Positions 22,849 to 34,846 of a stretch of DNA of 64,000 nucleotides are shown piece after piece; position 1 is the first letter of the stretch, and the number at the start of each line of letters is the position of its first letter. Below the pieces are notes generated by a model that worked only from the letters and a program-made list of their open reading frames with translations, was not told the DNA's origin and ran no database searches. This DNA comes from Rutidosis leptorrhynchoides (Eukaryota > Streptophyta > Magnoliopsida > Asterales > Asteraceae): positions 220,966,001 through 221,030,000 of the forward strand of contig NC_092341.1 in the NCBI RefSeq assembly GCF_046630445.1, read 5' to 3'. The position numbers were made by a program, and so were the translations under genes.

Positions 22849-24710
22849 TGTAACATCCTCATATCGATCTTAGATGTAAGATGAATTTATTTCCCTTAGG
22901 CATAATTGTGTAGTTATTTATACCTTTATTTTATTTAAATATTTAATGTTATTTTATTAGTTGGTTAAGACCAGTTTGTGACAAGGGTCACAGAACAGGT
23001 TCATTTATTTAATTTGAACGCCGTTAGGGTTTTCAAATTAAGTACGAAAGTTATCAGATAACTGGTAAATACCCGTGTGTGATGGGGTATGAGTTTTTAA
23101 CCCTTTATATGGTTAAGGATCAACTTCTTTTCTCATTTTCTCTAGAAATTTCCAATGACATCGTACCTAACTTCTTCCTCTTGAAAACCCTAAAGTCTTA
23201 ATCTCGTTTTTGGATTTTCAATTGTGTTTAAGGCTTGTTACTACTGATTTCGTGATCATTTCAAGGTAACAATTCATGATTTTCAGAATCAAATTGATGG
23301 ATTTATGTGTTTTTTAAGTTAGCTTTTGTCAAATAGGATTTTGAGTTAAATCTAGCTAATTTGGTGTTATTGATGCTTAAAATTAGAGGGTTTAAGTCTC
23401 TAAACATTTGCCTAACTTGCTGTGTGAGGATTTTGGGTCGTAAACATGTCTGGAAATGAGATTAAGTGATTTCGGCTCGAAAACCCGTAGTTAGCTGCTG
23501 CTGTCGCTGAAGAACACAACTGTACGGTTGCAGCTTACAACCGCACGAATACAACATGCAACTGTACGGGTGTACGTGCAACCGTACGGATGCAGTAGTG
23601 TTTGTGCAACTGGATTGTGGACTTGCAACCGCACAGATACATGATGTAACCGTACGGATGGGCTTGTAACCGTACGGATGCATCTGCAACCATACGGATG
23701 TAGATCAGTGTTGTACTTGTTGTTTAATTTGGCTGTTTTTTAGCCGTTACGCTGCCCGTGCGTCTAATTTTGATTAGAACATTGTACTAACTTGAATTGC
23801 CTTACGTTCAGGTGATAAGGATAAGGAAGCAGCTCAGTGATAGATTATCTGAGCTAGTTGCTGGTATTGGGTGAGTGGGTCTATCTCCGGATAGAGTATT
23901 AAGTAGCTGACACGCTACTTGTTCAGACTCTTTATTATTGTGTTTGTTTATTATAGAAATGTTCAGTATGATTGCCATGCGTAGTTAGATATTGCCATGC
24001 TAGTTAGGACGATTGCATGACTGATTATCTGTGATCTTATGTACGCACTGTTTGTCAGACACAAACCGAGGCGGCAAGGTTGGGAACCCACCGAGGCGGC
24101 AATGTAGGGTTTGTGTGAGGTCGACTGTGGTAGCCTGGTTGGGTCAAGATGTTACTGGTTGTTCAGTATAGCTTAGAAGGAAGCATGTGTTACGTCTGGA
24201 CGATTATGTAGTGGATTCAGTCTAGCGTACTATCGGTTGACTGTAGCCTGATCAGCTAAGTCGTGTGCTCGTACAAATTGTCGATCCTCATATTGTTAGT
24301 TGATGTTGTTATATGCTAGTTCAGGACGTTAGCATATATATGACCCTTGCATGTTCAGTTGCTTATGCTTGGTCTGTTAGATAGTATCCATTCACTTAGC
24401 AGTCGTGCTAATCCCCCCATATTTCCACTCATTGCAGGTTCAGCAACTGCTAATTAGGACGGGTGTTGCGGACGGGTTAGAATACACATTTAACTATGAG
24501 CTTAACTCTGATGTTTTATTACTTCATTTTGAAACTGGTTGAGTCCAGGGTTTGGTACTGTGTTTATGTAACACCGTTTTGTGTAGCGTTGTATGGATGT
24601 TAATTATGCAGATCTATTGACTATGTTTTGTAAACATTAAACATGGCTATTTTGGTAGTTATATATTTACTTCCGTTGTGATTAAAAAATAATCAGGGTG
24701 TTACAATACA
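22844..24710 (+). mobile_element. Solo LTR (Ty3/gypsy-like) with 5-bp TSD
   Basis: The LTR is 22849-24705 (1,857 bp), from TGTAACATCC to GGGTGTTACA, with terminal inverted TGTAACA/TGTTACA. It is flanked by ATACA at 22844-22848 and 24706-24710. A TATA-like TTTATATGG near 23104 suggests plus orientation. No PBS or internal sequence is attached. It contains a CCGTACGG minisatellite. Element family cannot be fixed from an LTR alone. Confidence 0.85.
23515..23705. repeat. Minisatellite built on the palindrome CCGTACGG
   Basis: About seven irregular units of the form TGCAACCGTACGGATG with 8-20 bp between them. Several are degenerate (CCGCACAG, CCATACGG). The 75-codon minus-strand ORF over it is just this repeat. 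Confidence 0.8.
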
Positions 24711-25837
24711 AAACCTAAAACAACACATAAAAGTTACACTTTGGTCTGAGCCAATCAACAACATCTCCTTTCGAACGGTTATAAAAATGGCCCGTTTAAC
24801 CCAACCTACTTAGTCGCACATCTTACCACTTCTCAACTCTAATCACCGTAATAGTTTTCGTGCTACTTAGTTAGAGAACGTGAATTTCAAAAAGAGGAAA
24901 TTCACATTGTACCAAAGGCAATGTCTTTTAGAGAAATGCCAAGAAGAAAGAACAATATAAAATGTAACTCAACTGAGCAGTTGGTACATGGAGATGATCA
25001 CCAAGCCAAATTCCAGTGATGATCAGTGTGTTGCTCAAATAAAAAATTAACATCAATGCGGATTTATGCTTGTCAAATTTTAGTAGCTCATTAGTCGTCA
25101 AAAATTAAGTTTGTGATCATAAGTGGTGTTGCTAATATCTCTGATTTGGTAAAAGTTCTAACCCATTCATAGATAAAATGGGCTATAATTGCCACCCTTT
25201 AATACCCACTTAAGAATGTGAAATAAGATGGATTTGTATATACCTCTTGTGATAGGAGTGATGTCATTAGTTTTAAAGAAGAATAAGCCAGAATCTATAG
25301 TTGATGACATAAATGTTGATGTGCAATTTACTTTGAATTAACAACTCCGCCTATATTGCTGCCTTTGGATTTATTCACAAATGGGATTTCTTCCTCAAAG
25401 TCATAACACAACATACTGCAAAACAATTTATAATTAAACTATGAGGTAACAAAGGCTATCAAGTCTAAATGTATTCATACATATAGGGTTCCATATATAA
25501 AGCTTGTAAAATAAAGAGCAACAACATAATACATTGTAAAAAAGTTATTGCATTTAGGGTTCTATGACGTCCATAGGTTGCATCCACTTTTTTCCACTAT
25601 AAAGGCAGGAAACTCAGTGGTAACATTCAATTGAAACTCCTTCAGCTAAGACTGTTTTTTTTACTAAATGGTGTAAACTATTTAATCATTGATATAAACA
25701 AATATGTTTAAATCATGTATTCGACAAATTAAACAATATAAAGCCAGTAAATTCATGTATCCGACAAATTAAACATAGGATTATTCATTAATTTAAAACA
25801 TATTAGTTGTTAAAATACACCTAATGATAAACTGTAC
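24711..25837. other. No intact gene; possible decayed exons
   Basis: AT-rich. On the minus strand a segment from about 25415 to 25250 follows TTTTGCAG and ends before a GT, so it could be an old exon, but all frames hold stops. Another exon-like piece near 25650-25560 is also interrupted. Nothing further can be supported. Confidence 0.3.
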
Positions 25838-26032
25838 CTGAATAATTGATTTATCAGCCAAAAGGGGTACCAAATCACAGACGATTCTAAATTTTTTGAT
25901 GCAATTCAAAGCTAAGGTACCGTCATCCATCCTCGAGAAAGAATTACGGATATGCAATTTTGCTATGAATCGTGTAGACCTGTATAGATCTTAAACCATG
26001 AGACCGAAATCGTCAAATTTATTGCAATTCAT
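25838..26032 (-). pseudogene. Candidate first exon of a decayed host gene
   Basis: The minus-strand frame runs from ATG (26030-26032) for 65 codons to a CAG|GTACAG donor at 25838. It is open except for one TAA at codon 14. The encoded segment after the stop looks protein-like (for example SRMDDGTLALNCIKKFRIV). The region upstream (26.03-26.25 kb) resembles a leader. I do not recognise the protein. Downstream exon candidates at 25.65 and 25.41 kb do not continue the frame. It may be a pseudogene or chance; a transcript or homologue would settle it. Confidence 0.3.
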
Positions 26033-26923
26033 TTTAGTAACTCACTGATTTATTATCAGAATCGATTTTTCGGATTAAGATTTGGGAAGAAAAAGAGTAT
26101 CGTGGATCAGTGTTGGGGAGAATTGTTAAGCTTTGCAGATGTGGTATGTTTGTGTGAAATATATGAATGTCGACGAATTTAGAGAGAAATATAGGGTTTC
26201 ATAGTTTGTATGAATGTCGTGAGTAAAATGTATTAGCGTGACCCCTAATTTTTGATGTTTCACCCGCATGTTTAAGGGTAAAAAGGGAGTTTAAAGGCGA
26301 ATCAAATAGATGTAAATCTGTTGTTGTTAATGTATTTTGATTGATCACGGGTGTTAGATTATTGATGCGAAACAAAAATTCGAGCTTAGAATGTGTTGAG
26401 ATCATCATTAGAGATAATCGAATTTGTGATATTGATGATGAAGATATGTGTTCGAAGATACGTGTTCGTTACTGTAGCAGAAACTTATGAAACTTGAATA
26501 TGAAATTTTTGAATTTGTTTTGTGATCTATATTAAGATTTGTATTTGAATATAATTCTAATATCTATTTAAATACTAGCTAAGTAGCAGCTAGTTAGAAT
26601 TAGTTTACAATTGCTACTGTATTAGTTTATAATAGTTATCTTAAACTCACAGGAAAATATCGAGTATATATACTCCTCTGATGTACTTTTATCATTCAAC
26701 AAAAGGATAGTAAATCATATTATCTTTATATCAATTTCTTTAGTAATCCTGATAAATTTGAATGAAAAATGAAAATAAGATAACTGTTTGTGAAATGAAT
26801 TGTGAATTCGATAAGTCAAGTTTGATGTTGTAATATGAAGAACAACAGATTCAAGATAATAAAGAGGATGTTTGTTGCAATCTTTTAAGAAACTCCAAAG
26901 ACCAATCGTGTATTTTGACTAAC
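26033..26923. other. No gene recognised
   Basis: AT-rich DNA upstream of the candidate exon. A 69-codon minus-strand ORF (26199-26408) has no supporting features. Confidence 0.5.
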
Positions 26924-27207
26924 GATTGTTAACATAGGCGGATCAAATTCATTAGGATCGGGGGCAGCCGCCCCCGGTGGATTTGAAATTTTTAGTGTAA
27001 AAATTTTGGATTTTTCGACTTTGCCCCGGTGAATTTTTTTTTTTTGTCCCAAAATCTACATATTTTGCCCCAAATCATTCAAATTTTGCCCCAAAACCTT
27101 TAAATTTTTGCCACAAACCTTCAAATTTTGCCCAAAAATATTGCTACGGTTTTAAAAATTTTTATGCCCCCGGCGAAATAAAATCCTGGATCCGCCACTG
27201 ATTGTTA
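26924..27207. mobile_element. Short hAT-like MITE with 8-bp TSD
   Basis: The element is 26932-27199 (268 bp), flanked by GATTGTTA at 26924-26931 and 27200-27207. Left end ACATAGGCGGATC; right end (reverse complement) AGTGGCGGATC. Inside are a GC-rich inverted sequence GGGGGCAGCCGCCCCC near the left end and about four ~26-bp tandem units around TTTTGCCCCAAA (27056-27145). No coding capacity. The 8-bp duplication supports hAT. Confidence 0.85.
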
Positions 27208-27379
27208 ATGAATTTGACGAATATTACCTAAATTTTAAAAATTTTGAACAAGTAATCATTTTCTTGCGCAAAAATAAAATTGAAATCTTTTTTGTTCTTA
27301 GGCAAATTGGATTAACTTGATTGTCAAATTGAATAACTTAGGTTACCTTTTCAGACTATTTGCTCATATAATAATAATA

Positions 27380-27431
27380 TGGATAGATAGATAGATAGAT
27401 GATAGATAGATAGATAGATATAGATAGATAC
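27380..27431. repeat. (GATA)n microsatellite
   Basis: About 12 GATA units with one GATGATA slip and one TATAGATA interruption. Confidence 0.95.
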
Positions 27432-27947
27432 TTTAATAATTTAAAAATTAATATGAGAATGGGGAACATAGTAGATAAGTAATTTAGATTTTAAAGTGTT
27501 AAATTTAATAGAGGCATTCTTTGATCGTCTTGCTCGGAATAATAAAAGGATCAGGACCGGCCATGAACTATGCGCATTATTTGGGATTATATCTCAGTAC
27601 ATTTACCTTAAACATAACTCGGGCCAAAATTTCATTTAGGCAACATACAAATGGATTAACTCATCTTAGTGGGGTACTGTTACTTAATTGTGGCCAAGCA
27701 AAGGCCAACGCAACTCATGTGCTGTTCAAACAAATGGCCCTGCAAATCAACGACATTTTATTAATTGCCACGTCCAAACGTCGACGTAAGGAACTAATCG
27801 TTCGCACATTCATTATACCATCATTTAAATTTCAACATTCCACATAATAATAATATATATATATATAATCTTAGATATATATTTTTCAAGTCACAACTTT
27901 TATCACACGTTCAACAAGTAATTTAAGTACTTAATTAACCTTTATAT
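27432..27947. other. Upstream region of the 27948 gene; candidate core promoter
   Basis: An alternating TA stretch at about 27848-27868 could serve as TATA region for the gene that starts at 27948, giving a short leader rich in CAAC and ATCACAC. A 108-codon plus-strand ORF (27521-27847) overlaps this region. It has a mixed composition and no recognisable domain, so I do not call it a gene. Confidence 0.35.
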
Positions 27948-28556
27948 ATGAGTATAGTCATGGTACTGATTCATAAAGATCGTAAAGAAAGGGTAGATCA
28001 ACTCGCGATTACAAAGGCAGCAGCATGGGCATGGTACGAACGAGGATCATGGTTCGAGAATAAATCAATACCAGAAACGGAATACTGCAAAAGAACACAA
28101 GATAGTTACACGCATAAGCCTTCTAGATACAAGCTCGAAGCTATGAACAAACTACAAAAGGAGAATGATGATACAAAAACGGGTATTAGCAATTCGTTGT
28201 TATGTAATAAGCAACTTGATCGTAACACCCTTTTGGATACGTATGAAATAGAGACGATTTCTAGGAAGCTTGATTGTCATGTAAAGACTAGCCGAGTAGA
28301 TCATGATCTACGTAACTTTGTAGATGGTGGTGATCGAGGTGGTCGTAGAATTGTGTCGGAGGGAACAAAGACTAAGAAAAAGGGCATGAGTACGAAGCCG
28401 AAGGGGTTTCGGATACAACATGGACTAATGTGTCGATCTAGTAGAGATGATGTAGTGGAGGTTGGAAATTTAGTTAGAGGGCGAAGACGACAAGAAAAAG
28501 AAGATGTTACGGCGAATGGAGTTATAAATTCACGACGATCCATCATTCGTGGTTGA
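27948..28556 (+). CDS. Uncharacterised plant protein, 202 aa, single exon
   Basis: The only plausible independent host gene. The N-terminal half has AAAWAWYERGSW (about residues 25-36) and KPSRYKLEAM (about residues 57-66). A conserved block of the AWAWY...SRYKLEA type is, from memory, present in a plant-specific family of unknown function; I cannot name it with certainty. The C-terminal half is strongly basic (runs of Arg/Lys such as RRIVSEGTKTKKKG and RGRRRQEK), which suggests nuclear or nucleic-acid association. No signal peptide or membrane segment. The start is the first ATG in frame. A polyadenylation-like AATAAA lies near 28715. The gene is surrounded by solo LTRs and MITEs. It could also be a non-functional copy; expression is unknown. 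Confidence 0.6.
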   Translation: MSIVMVLIHKDRKERVDQLAITKAAAWAWYERGSWFENKSIPETEYCKRTQDSYTHKPSRYKLEAMNKLQKENDDTKTGISNSLLCNKQLDRNTLLDTYEIETISRKLDCHVKTSRVDHDLRNFVDGGDRGGRRIVSEGTKTKKKGMSTKPKGFRIQHGLMCRSSRDDVVEVGNLVRGRRRQEKEDVTANGVINSRRSIIRG

Positions 28557-29087
28557 TTTAGATGGATGTAGTTACGTTATAGCTATCAAGAATTAACTAG
28601 TGTATTTATATTTATATGTCTCTAATTTTCTGGTATAAATGTAGTTATGCGTAGAGTACGTACTTTTGATGCATATATACCACTTAGCTCGTTGTATCGT
28701 AAATTTGGATTAATTAATAAAAAGACTGGTGATGGAGTTTGAACAAATTTATAGAAGGCAAATATAGCATGTTTAATCCTGAAGAATGATTTTGACGTAT
28801 GATATGAATTTCTAGAGTAACTAAACCCAAAATTGGCCGATCAAACTTCAATTCACCAAATCAAGGTTCATATTGTGTGGTGATTATGGACTCGTACAAG
28901 GTTATTGATCACATGCAACATTGACTTACACTATTTAGTATATAAAAAATAGATAAATAGTATTAACAAGATTGAGGGGTGCGCGCTTCGCTGCTGACAA
29001 TTGTATGCGATTACGATGGTTATTGACTACACATCGAATGATAATTCTATGCGATTACGATAGTTAGTTACTCGAAAGCTGGTCAGA
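28557..29087. other. 3' flank of the 27948 gene; no gene recognised
   Basis: Contains the probable 3' untranslated region and two related ~42-bp segments sharing ATGCGATTACGAT (about 29006 and 29050). Confidence 0.5.
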
Positions 29088-32000
29088 TGATCTGTAACGA
29101 CCCTGGATTTTCCAACGTTTAATTAATAATATTTATTATTAATGTTTGTGTTTAATGAATGTATTTTATTACATTTACTTGTTAACGTACATGACTTTGC
29201 ATGCCCCGAATCGTCTTTGTGACACACGAACTTTTCACGAATAATATTTCGGATATTATTTACATTCATGATTAATTTTTATTAATCATTTTTAATTAAC
29301 TAAGGTTACTAGTTAATTACTTGGGCTTTGTTTATTTAATTGTTACTTACTTATATACTTGGGCTTTATAAATGTACATGGACTTAGAAGTCCACCCTAC
29401 ACACTTAATGGACTAAGTTAGTCCATCTTTTATGCAAGTAGTTCATTATGATACAACTAGAATGGTTAGTGAAGTAAAGAGGCTAGTTACATGTAAACTT
29501 ACAACACTTTCTCACACCAACTTAACTTTATTACCATTTCAAGCCAACATCTCCTCCCCATGCATGGAAACAAGCTTGTGACCACCCTCTTTTGGCCACC
29601 CTTGGGCTGTCGGTTTTGATGGGGGTAAAGGGGGGTTCCAAACTTTTTTTTTGAGTTACTTATTCACTTGTATCTCATTTCATTTCACACACACAAAAAT
29701 ACTTGCAACTTTCTCTCATCTTTTCTCTCCATTCTTGTAAGTAACAAGGCTTCTTTTTCTTTCTTTTTTTCTTGTGAAAACCGAATCATAAACAAACATA
29801 TCATCATCATTTGCTTGTTTGTTACTTGTTCTTTTGTTGTTGTTGTTTACTTACTAATTATTAAGAATCAAACTTTCTAGTTTGTTCTTCATATCATCTT
29901 GTTCATACAAGAACATACAAGAACCTAAACTTTCTAGTTATGGTTCTACATTTAATGTTTAAAAGATTTAAAGTTCATGAGTTAAAATCATACTTGAGTT
30001 CATGTTTAAAATCATACTTGAGTTCATGTTGTAAACTTAAGGTTTACTTTCTTAAAGATCAAAGCCTTGGCTTGAATCTTTAAAAGTATGAACAACCATG
30101 AACTTATTACTTGTTTATTTAGTTTATTACTTCATTTCCTTGCACTTTGAATTCGTGAGTATGGCTTTGTTGGTCAAGAACTACTAGTTAGTCTTGATCT
30201 CATTTTTCTTGAACTAAAGTTAACTTTATAAGTTCAAGAACATGAAAGTATAACTTTCTAGTTATAACTTCATATACTTGTGAAAGATCTAAGTTTCTAT
30301 AGCTTATGGTATTCTAATTTTGTTGTAAACAAGAGCTTATGAGCTTACATACACTTTACTAGATGAAAATCTAAGTTTCATAACTTATGGTTTCATTAAA
30401 GTAAAGATTCAAGTGTTATAACTTAGGATCTAATTTAATAACTTTAGATCTAGACTTTTGGGTCTAGGATCTTCAAGATCTAACTAAGAACTATGTTCTA
30501 CAACTTAAGATCTTGATTAGTTAGTTTACTTTCAAGTTTGTAGCTTAATATTACCTTTAGAGTTCATGTATGTGTCGGATCTAAGATCTTGATGTAACTT
30601 TGGTTCATCAAACTACTTGCAACACTTAATTGAGTTGTGCTACTTATCTTAGACTTACACTTGTGTTATGATGGTCAAAACTTGGTAAAGATGATGCAAA
30701 CACATCAACGAGTTGTACACTTGAAGCTATATGCATCAAGGATGAGAACCGTGATGAGCATCGAGCACCAAGAACCCACCGAAACACTAAACCTACTATT
30801 TTTCGGGTCTGATCAGAATACCTGGGCTACTGTAAAGTTGATTTTCAGTTAGCTCTGTTCGAGTAGATAATTTTTCGTTAAGACTCGTCTTAATCCGAGT
30901 TACGGTTTAGGATCTATGGCCCCCCGAACATTACTATGTCCTTTTAACGTTGTGCTAAAAATTCTGACCTACTCGCACTTAAACCGTCGCCACGGTCAAA
31001 CAAAGATGAGTTTGGTTCTGGAATTTTTACAGCAACTAAAGGACTCATATACGGAGCCATGGCCACTGGTCCCACCTCAATTCAGTTTGTATAGAGGTCG
31101 TGGCGACTGATCGAAGTCAGCCTTTGTTTTAAACTCTTTTCTAGAATGAAACTTACTTTATATTTTTTGTTTGATGATGAATGATGATGATACTTAAGAC
31201 CTAATTTACATACATTTAAACCTATTGGGACGATTTACTGACTTAGTGACTTTTGACTTAGGTTGAGGACCTTTTGGACAAACGTACTTGCTTACTTTTC
31301 CCAAGTCAACTTTACTACTACTTTTCCACTGTGAGTTATAGCATCCCTTTTTACTTTAACTATTTTGGGAACTGAGAATACATGCGCATTTTACGTTTTA
31401 CATACTAGGAACGAGTACTTAAACTTCATATATGTGTGGGTTATACAACGACATAAACTTTCCCCTTAGCTCGGTAACGTTTAGTCATTGGTCTTTGAAC
31501 CGGTGAACGCGAATCTTAGATATGGATCCATAGGGTTTGACATCCCCACTCGGGCTAGTAGCGCTAGCATTTAACGGGTGTTTAATACTTCATAAACATA
31601 CGCACTCGCCAAGTGTACTTTTAGGGGGTGATAAACGTTAAGTTAGTTACCAAGTACCCACGGTTATACATATACTTTTCATACTGTTTTGAAACACTGA
31701 AATCTCGTGGCCTACCTTACATTACTGTTATACTTAAACTATAGCTCACCAACCTTTGTGTTGACGTTTTTAAGCATGTTTTTCTCAGGTGCTTAAGGTT
31801 GCTTGCTTCCGCTGTTGTACTAGTCATGCCTTGTAGACACCCGCTGCGCTTGTTAGAGTTGTCATCGCATGAAACGTTTTATTTGCATTCAAACTATGTT
31901 ACCTTTTGAAACAATGATTTGTAACTACCATTGGGTCACGTACTATTACTAATTGCTTCTGTTCATTGAAGCATACTTTTGTTGTAAGACATTTGATGTT

Positions 32001-32126
32001 GGTTAAGACATCACCTTTATTCACGAATGCAAACTTATTTTGAAACAGCATATAGTATTTGACCTTGTAATGATCATGTTGTTGATGATTCGTACACGAT
32101 GGTTTTGTACGGGGCATCACATGATC
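29088..32126 (+). mobile_element. Solo LTR (chromovirus-like) with 5-bp TSD
   Basis: The LTR is 29093-32121 (3,029 bp), from TGTAACGACCC to GGGGCATCACA, flanked by TGATC at 29088-29092 and 32122-32126. The start resembles other chromovirus LTRs. There is no PBS or internal region, so it is a solo LTR. Several short ORFs inside (29668, 30637, 30916) have no support. Confidence 0.88.
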
Positions 32127-32450
32127 CCTGAAATATGTTAGAGTCAATGTAAAAAGTTTATGTATACTAACACCAGCATATGAACAATTACCTACGAGGT
32201 ATAAATTCAAATGACATACAGTTGAAAACGTTTTTCTTTCGAAAACGTTTTCCGTTATTTATTCAAGTTATCGTTAATTTGCAAAAAAAAAACAAAAAAA
32301 CAAAAAAAATTCTACGAGCTGCTTCTAACTGAGACATCTCGGCATCGAATGTATTCAGCACTTCTATAATTTTCGAGGTACTGACAAAAAGCACAAACTT
32401 GGTGGCAAAAGCTACTAATAATTATAACATATACAGTTACAGTTATTATT
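32127..32450. other. Unassigned; A-rich tract
   Basis: An A-rich run with C interruptions lies at 32282-32309. On the minus strand a short exon-like segment follows TTTTTGTCAG (about 32379 downward) and encodes a plausible peptide of ~20 residues, but nothing more supports a gene. Confidence 0.3.
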
Positions 32451-32953
32451 GACCATCAAGTAACTACAAATTTATATACACACACTGATTATATACATAC
32501 ATATGTATATGTATAATTTTAAGTGTGAAATGTTGCTTAAAGTTAAAGACGCGAAACTGATGAACCGCGGTGAATGTTAATGAATGCAGTGAGATTTCAC
32601 ATAATATTAAAGAGTGCGTAGGATTCTCGCAGTACTTGTGCGGAATTCCTAAGTGCGCGCACATCTTACTTCCGCGCAGATCTCAAACCTGTAAATAGGG
32701 AGCTTGGCCTCTCATTTTAGGTTGTTGATTTTGGAAGAATTGATTTAGCCATATTGATCTCTCTCGTGAGCTTGCCCGAGACTTGATCTTTGTTAGTTAA
32801 AGTAATTTACGAAGACCGGGACATGGTTGTTGATCGTTTAGCACTTAACGAAATATGACAATAAGGTCCCAAAATCCTAATCGACATCCATTATACCCCC
32901 TCATTGCACTCAATCCTTGATTAGCCTTTATAGGATAATCTAGGATTGATCAA
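32451..32953 (+). mobile_element. 5' LTR end of a second Tat-like element (start uncertain)
   Basis: The right end is firm: GATTGATCA at 32945-32953, followed by a PBS-like sequence. Blocks AGCTTGGCCTCTCATTTTAG (32700) and CCCTCATTGCACTCAAT (32909) match the Tat LTR pieces at 14243 and 15291. A TATA-like TGTAAATAGGG lies at 32691. The left boundary could be TGACCATC (about 32454) or TGATTATA (about 32487); the start given is the earlier limit. Confidence 0.5.
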
Positions 32954-32954
32954 T

Positions 32955-32973
32955 TGGCGCCATCCGTGGGACA
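32955..32973 (+). other. Primer-binding-site region of the second Tat-like element
   Basis: TTGGCGCCATCCGTGGGAC directly follows the LTR end. The TTGGCGCC...GTGGGA form is typical of Tat-lineage elements. Confidence 0.65.
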
Positions 32974-33124
32974 TGAATAGAACTGAAATGAGAAATTTGC
33001 GTTCGTTTTAATCGAGCTATTAAACTCATTTCTTAATTCTAATAGTGTTATTTTCTTTATTGCATTGCAGGAAAGCGTTCTTGATTCCTAAAAAGTGAAA
33101 ACTCGAAGGTGCTTTTGAATAAAC

Positions 33125-33903
33125 ATGACTATGTGTAATAAAAAGAAGAATACAAGCACTATAGGTGCATCTGATCCAAAAAATACTTCGAATTTTGACT
33201 TTCAAACAAGTCCTGAAGTTAGCCAACAAACTAAAGAGTTACTTGTAAAAGCATCTGCGAATGTCAAAGTAACTGAAGAAACGCAATTAAATATTATGGT
33301 TGAAAAAATGAACGCGGCAAAACGAAATTTTCAGCAAGCGCGTGAAGAACAAAGATTAGAAGAAATGCGGTTAAAATTGGACTCTACAAATGTGCAGGCA
33401 AATGCAGATAAAAGTTTAGCCAAAGAAAGTAATGCGCATAACAACATTGAAAGCGCAGTAAAGAAAATTCCCAAAAAGACTGCGAAACAAGTGCTTACGC
33501 CCTTAGAGGCCAAGAAATTGCTGAGGGAAAGATGTTTTGACCTCTGTATCCCAAACAACTATGAATGGCCGCTCAATGATATATCACCAAATGCGCAACG
33601 ATTAAAAACATATCATGATACAAGTCGCGAAATAAAAGCCAACAACAAGATGCTTTTGGTTCACCAGTATTAGTTTTGAAGAAAGCAAAACGTATTAAAC
33701 CTCTGTTGCAAAATTCTAATAATTCTGATACTTCTGAAAAATCTGAAAGTTATCAAGAGATGGTTGAAATTTCCAAATTAAAATGGAAAAGGCCTCCTAC
33801 GCCTGTTCCGCGTTGTTATGAAGAAGGAGAAACATCTCACGTCATTAAATGCAGAATGCACAGACATTTTTGGCGGATATGTTCAAAAAGTTGGTACCAA
33901 AAG
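33125..33903 (+). pseudogene. Tat-like gag, 5' part, frameshifted and cut by the Athila insertion
   Basis: The ORF starting MTMCNKKKNTSTIG (33125-33673) contains a long Glu/Lys/Arg/Ala-rich stretch (about residues 58-95), likely coiled coil. The frame shifts near 33640 and continues in another frame to 33903 (LKKAKRIKPLL... onward), where the plus-strand Athila LTR begins. The position 170 bp after the PBS and the absence of any other domain fit the N-terminal part of a Tat-lineage gag. The rest is beyond the Athila element and outside the window. I see no zinc knuckle in the part present. Confidence 0.6.
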
Positions 33904-34383
33904 TGATAATACTAAAAACGAACATATATTTCATAACATTATCCTTCAAGAAAGACAAGCTTTTAGTTGGAATTGTTCTATTTACAAGTGATATTCGTTT
34001 AAATAATAAAAGGTGAAGACAAAAGACAGATTAAACGATTTGAAGACGCAAACGACCAAAAAGCTAAAAATTACAAGTTACAATCCAAGTGGTTCAAATT
34101 ATTGATAAGAACCGTCTCAAAATTACAAGAGTACAAGCCGCAAAACGCAAAGTACAAGATATTAAATTGTACGAAAGGACGTTTGAAAATCCGGAACCGG
34201 GACCTGAACCGAGTATCAACGCGGGACGCAATGGACCTAAAATTAAAAGTCAACGATGCACAAGAATATAATATAATATATATATATATATATAATTATA
34301 TAAAATTATATATATTATATTATATAATAAATAAATCAAGAGCCGCCCACGTTTTAAACTCCATATGAGCTGGGACAGCTGGC

Positions 34384-34458
34384 CATGCGATCGCATGGCC
34401 AGGAAGGGGAAGAAGCATGCGATCGCATGACCCCAGATATCAGGCCAGGTCCTATAAA
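34384..34458 (+). promoter_or_regulatory. LTR promoter module: paired palindrome plus TATA box
   Basis: CATGCGATCGCATG at 34384-34397 and 34416-34429. TATAAA at 34453-34458, 24 bp downstream (context GGTCCTATAAATTGC). A pyrimidine-rich stretch follows at about 34490, as expected near a transcription start. Confidence 0.7.
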
Positions 34459-34846
34459 TTGCAACGTTTTTGGACGAATTTTACACACCTTTTCTCTATC
34501 CTTCTCTGCTCTCTCTCAAATATATTTATATTTATATTATAATTATAATTTTAATATTAAGTTAATAATAATAAGGTTATAGTAGCGAATGTTTTAAGTT
34601 TGTAAGTCGAAACTCTGTCAGTGTAACACTACGCGATAAATACTCATTGTAAGTTATGTTCAACCTTTTTAAATTAATGTCTCATAACTAAGTTATTATT
34701 ATGCTTATTTAAGCCGAAGTAATTGTGATGTTGGATTAAATATTAAGACGGGGTTATTGGGCTTTGGACCATAATTGGTGTTTGGACAAAAGACCGACAG
34801 TTGTGGAAATTGGACTATGAGCTATTAATGGGCTTTATATTAACTA

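Noticed and set aside
27521-27847. 108-codon ORF upstream of the 27948 gene
   Set aside because: No domain, no family resemblance, and it overlaps the likely promoter; kept only as a note.
32282-32309. A-rich run as a LINE or SINE tail
   Set aside because: No target duplication, promoter box or LINE coding remnant was found nearby.
34384-34429. Palindrome pairs considered as a CRISPR-like array or IS ends
   Set aside because: Only two copies per site, plant retroelement context, and no terminal or repeat-spacer array structure.
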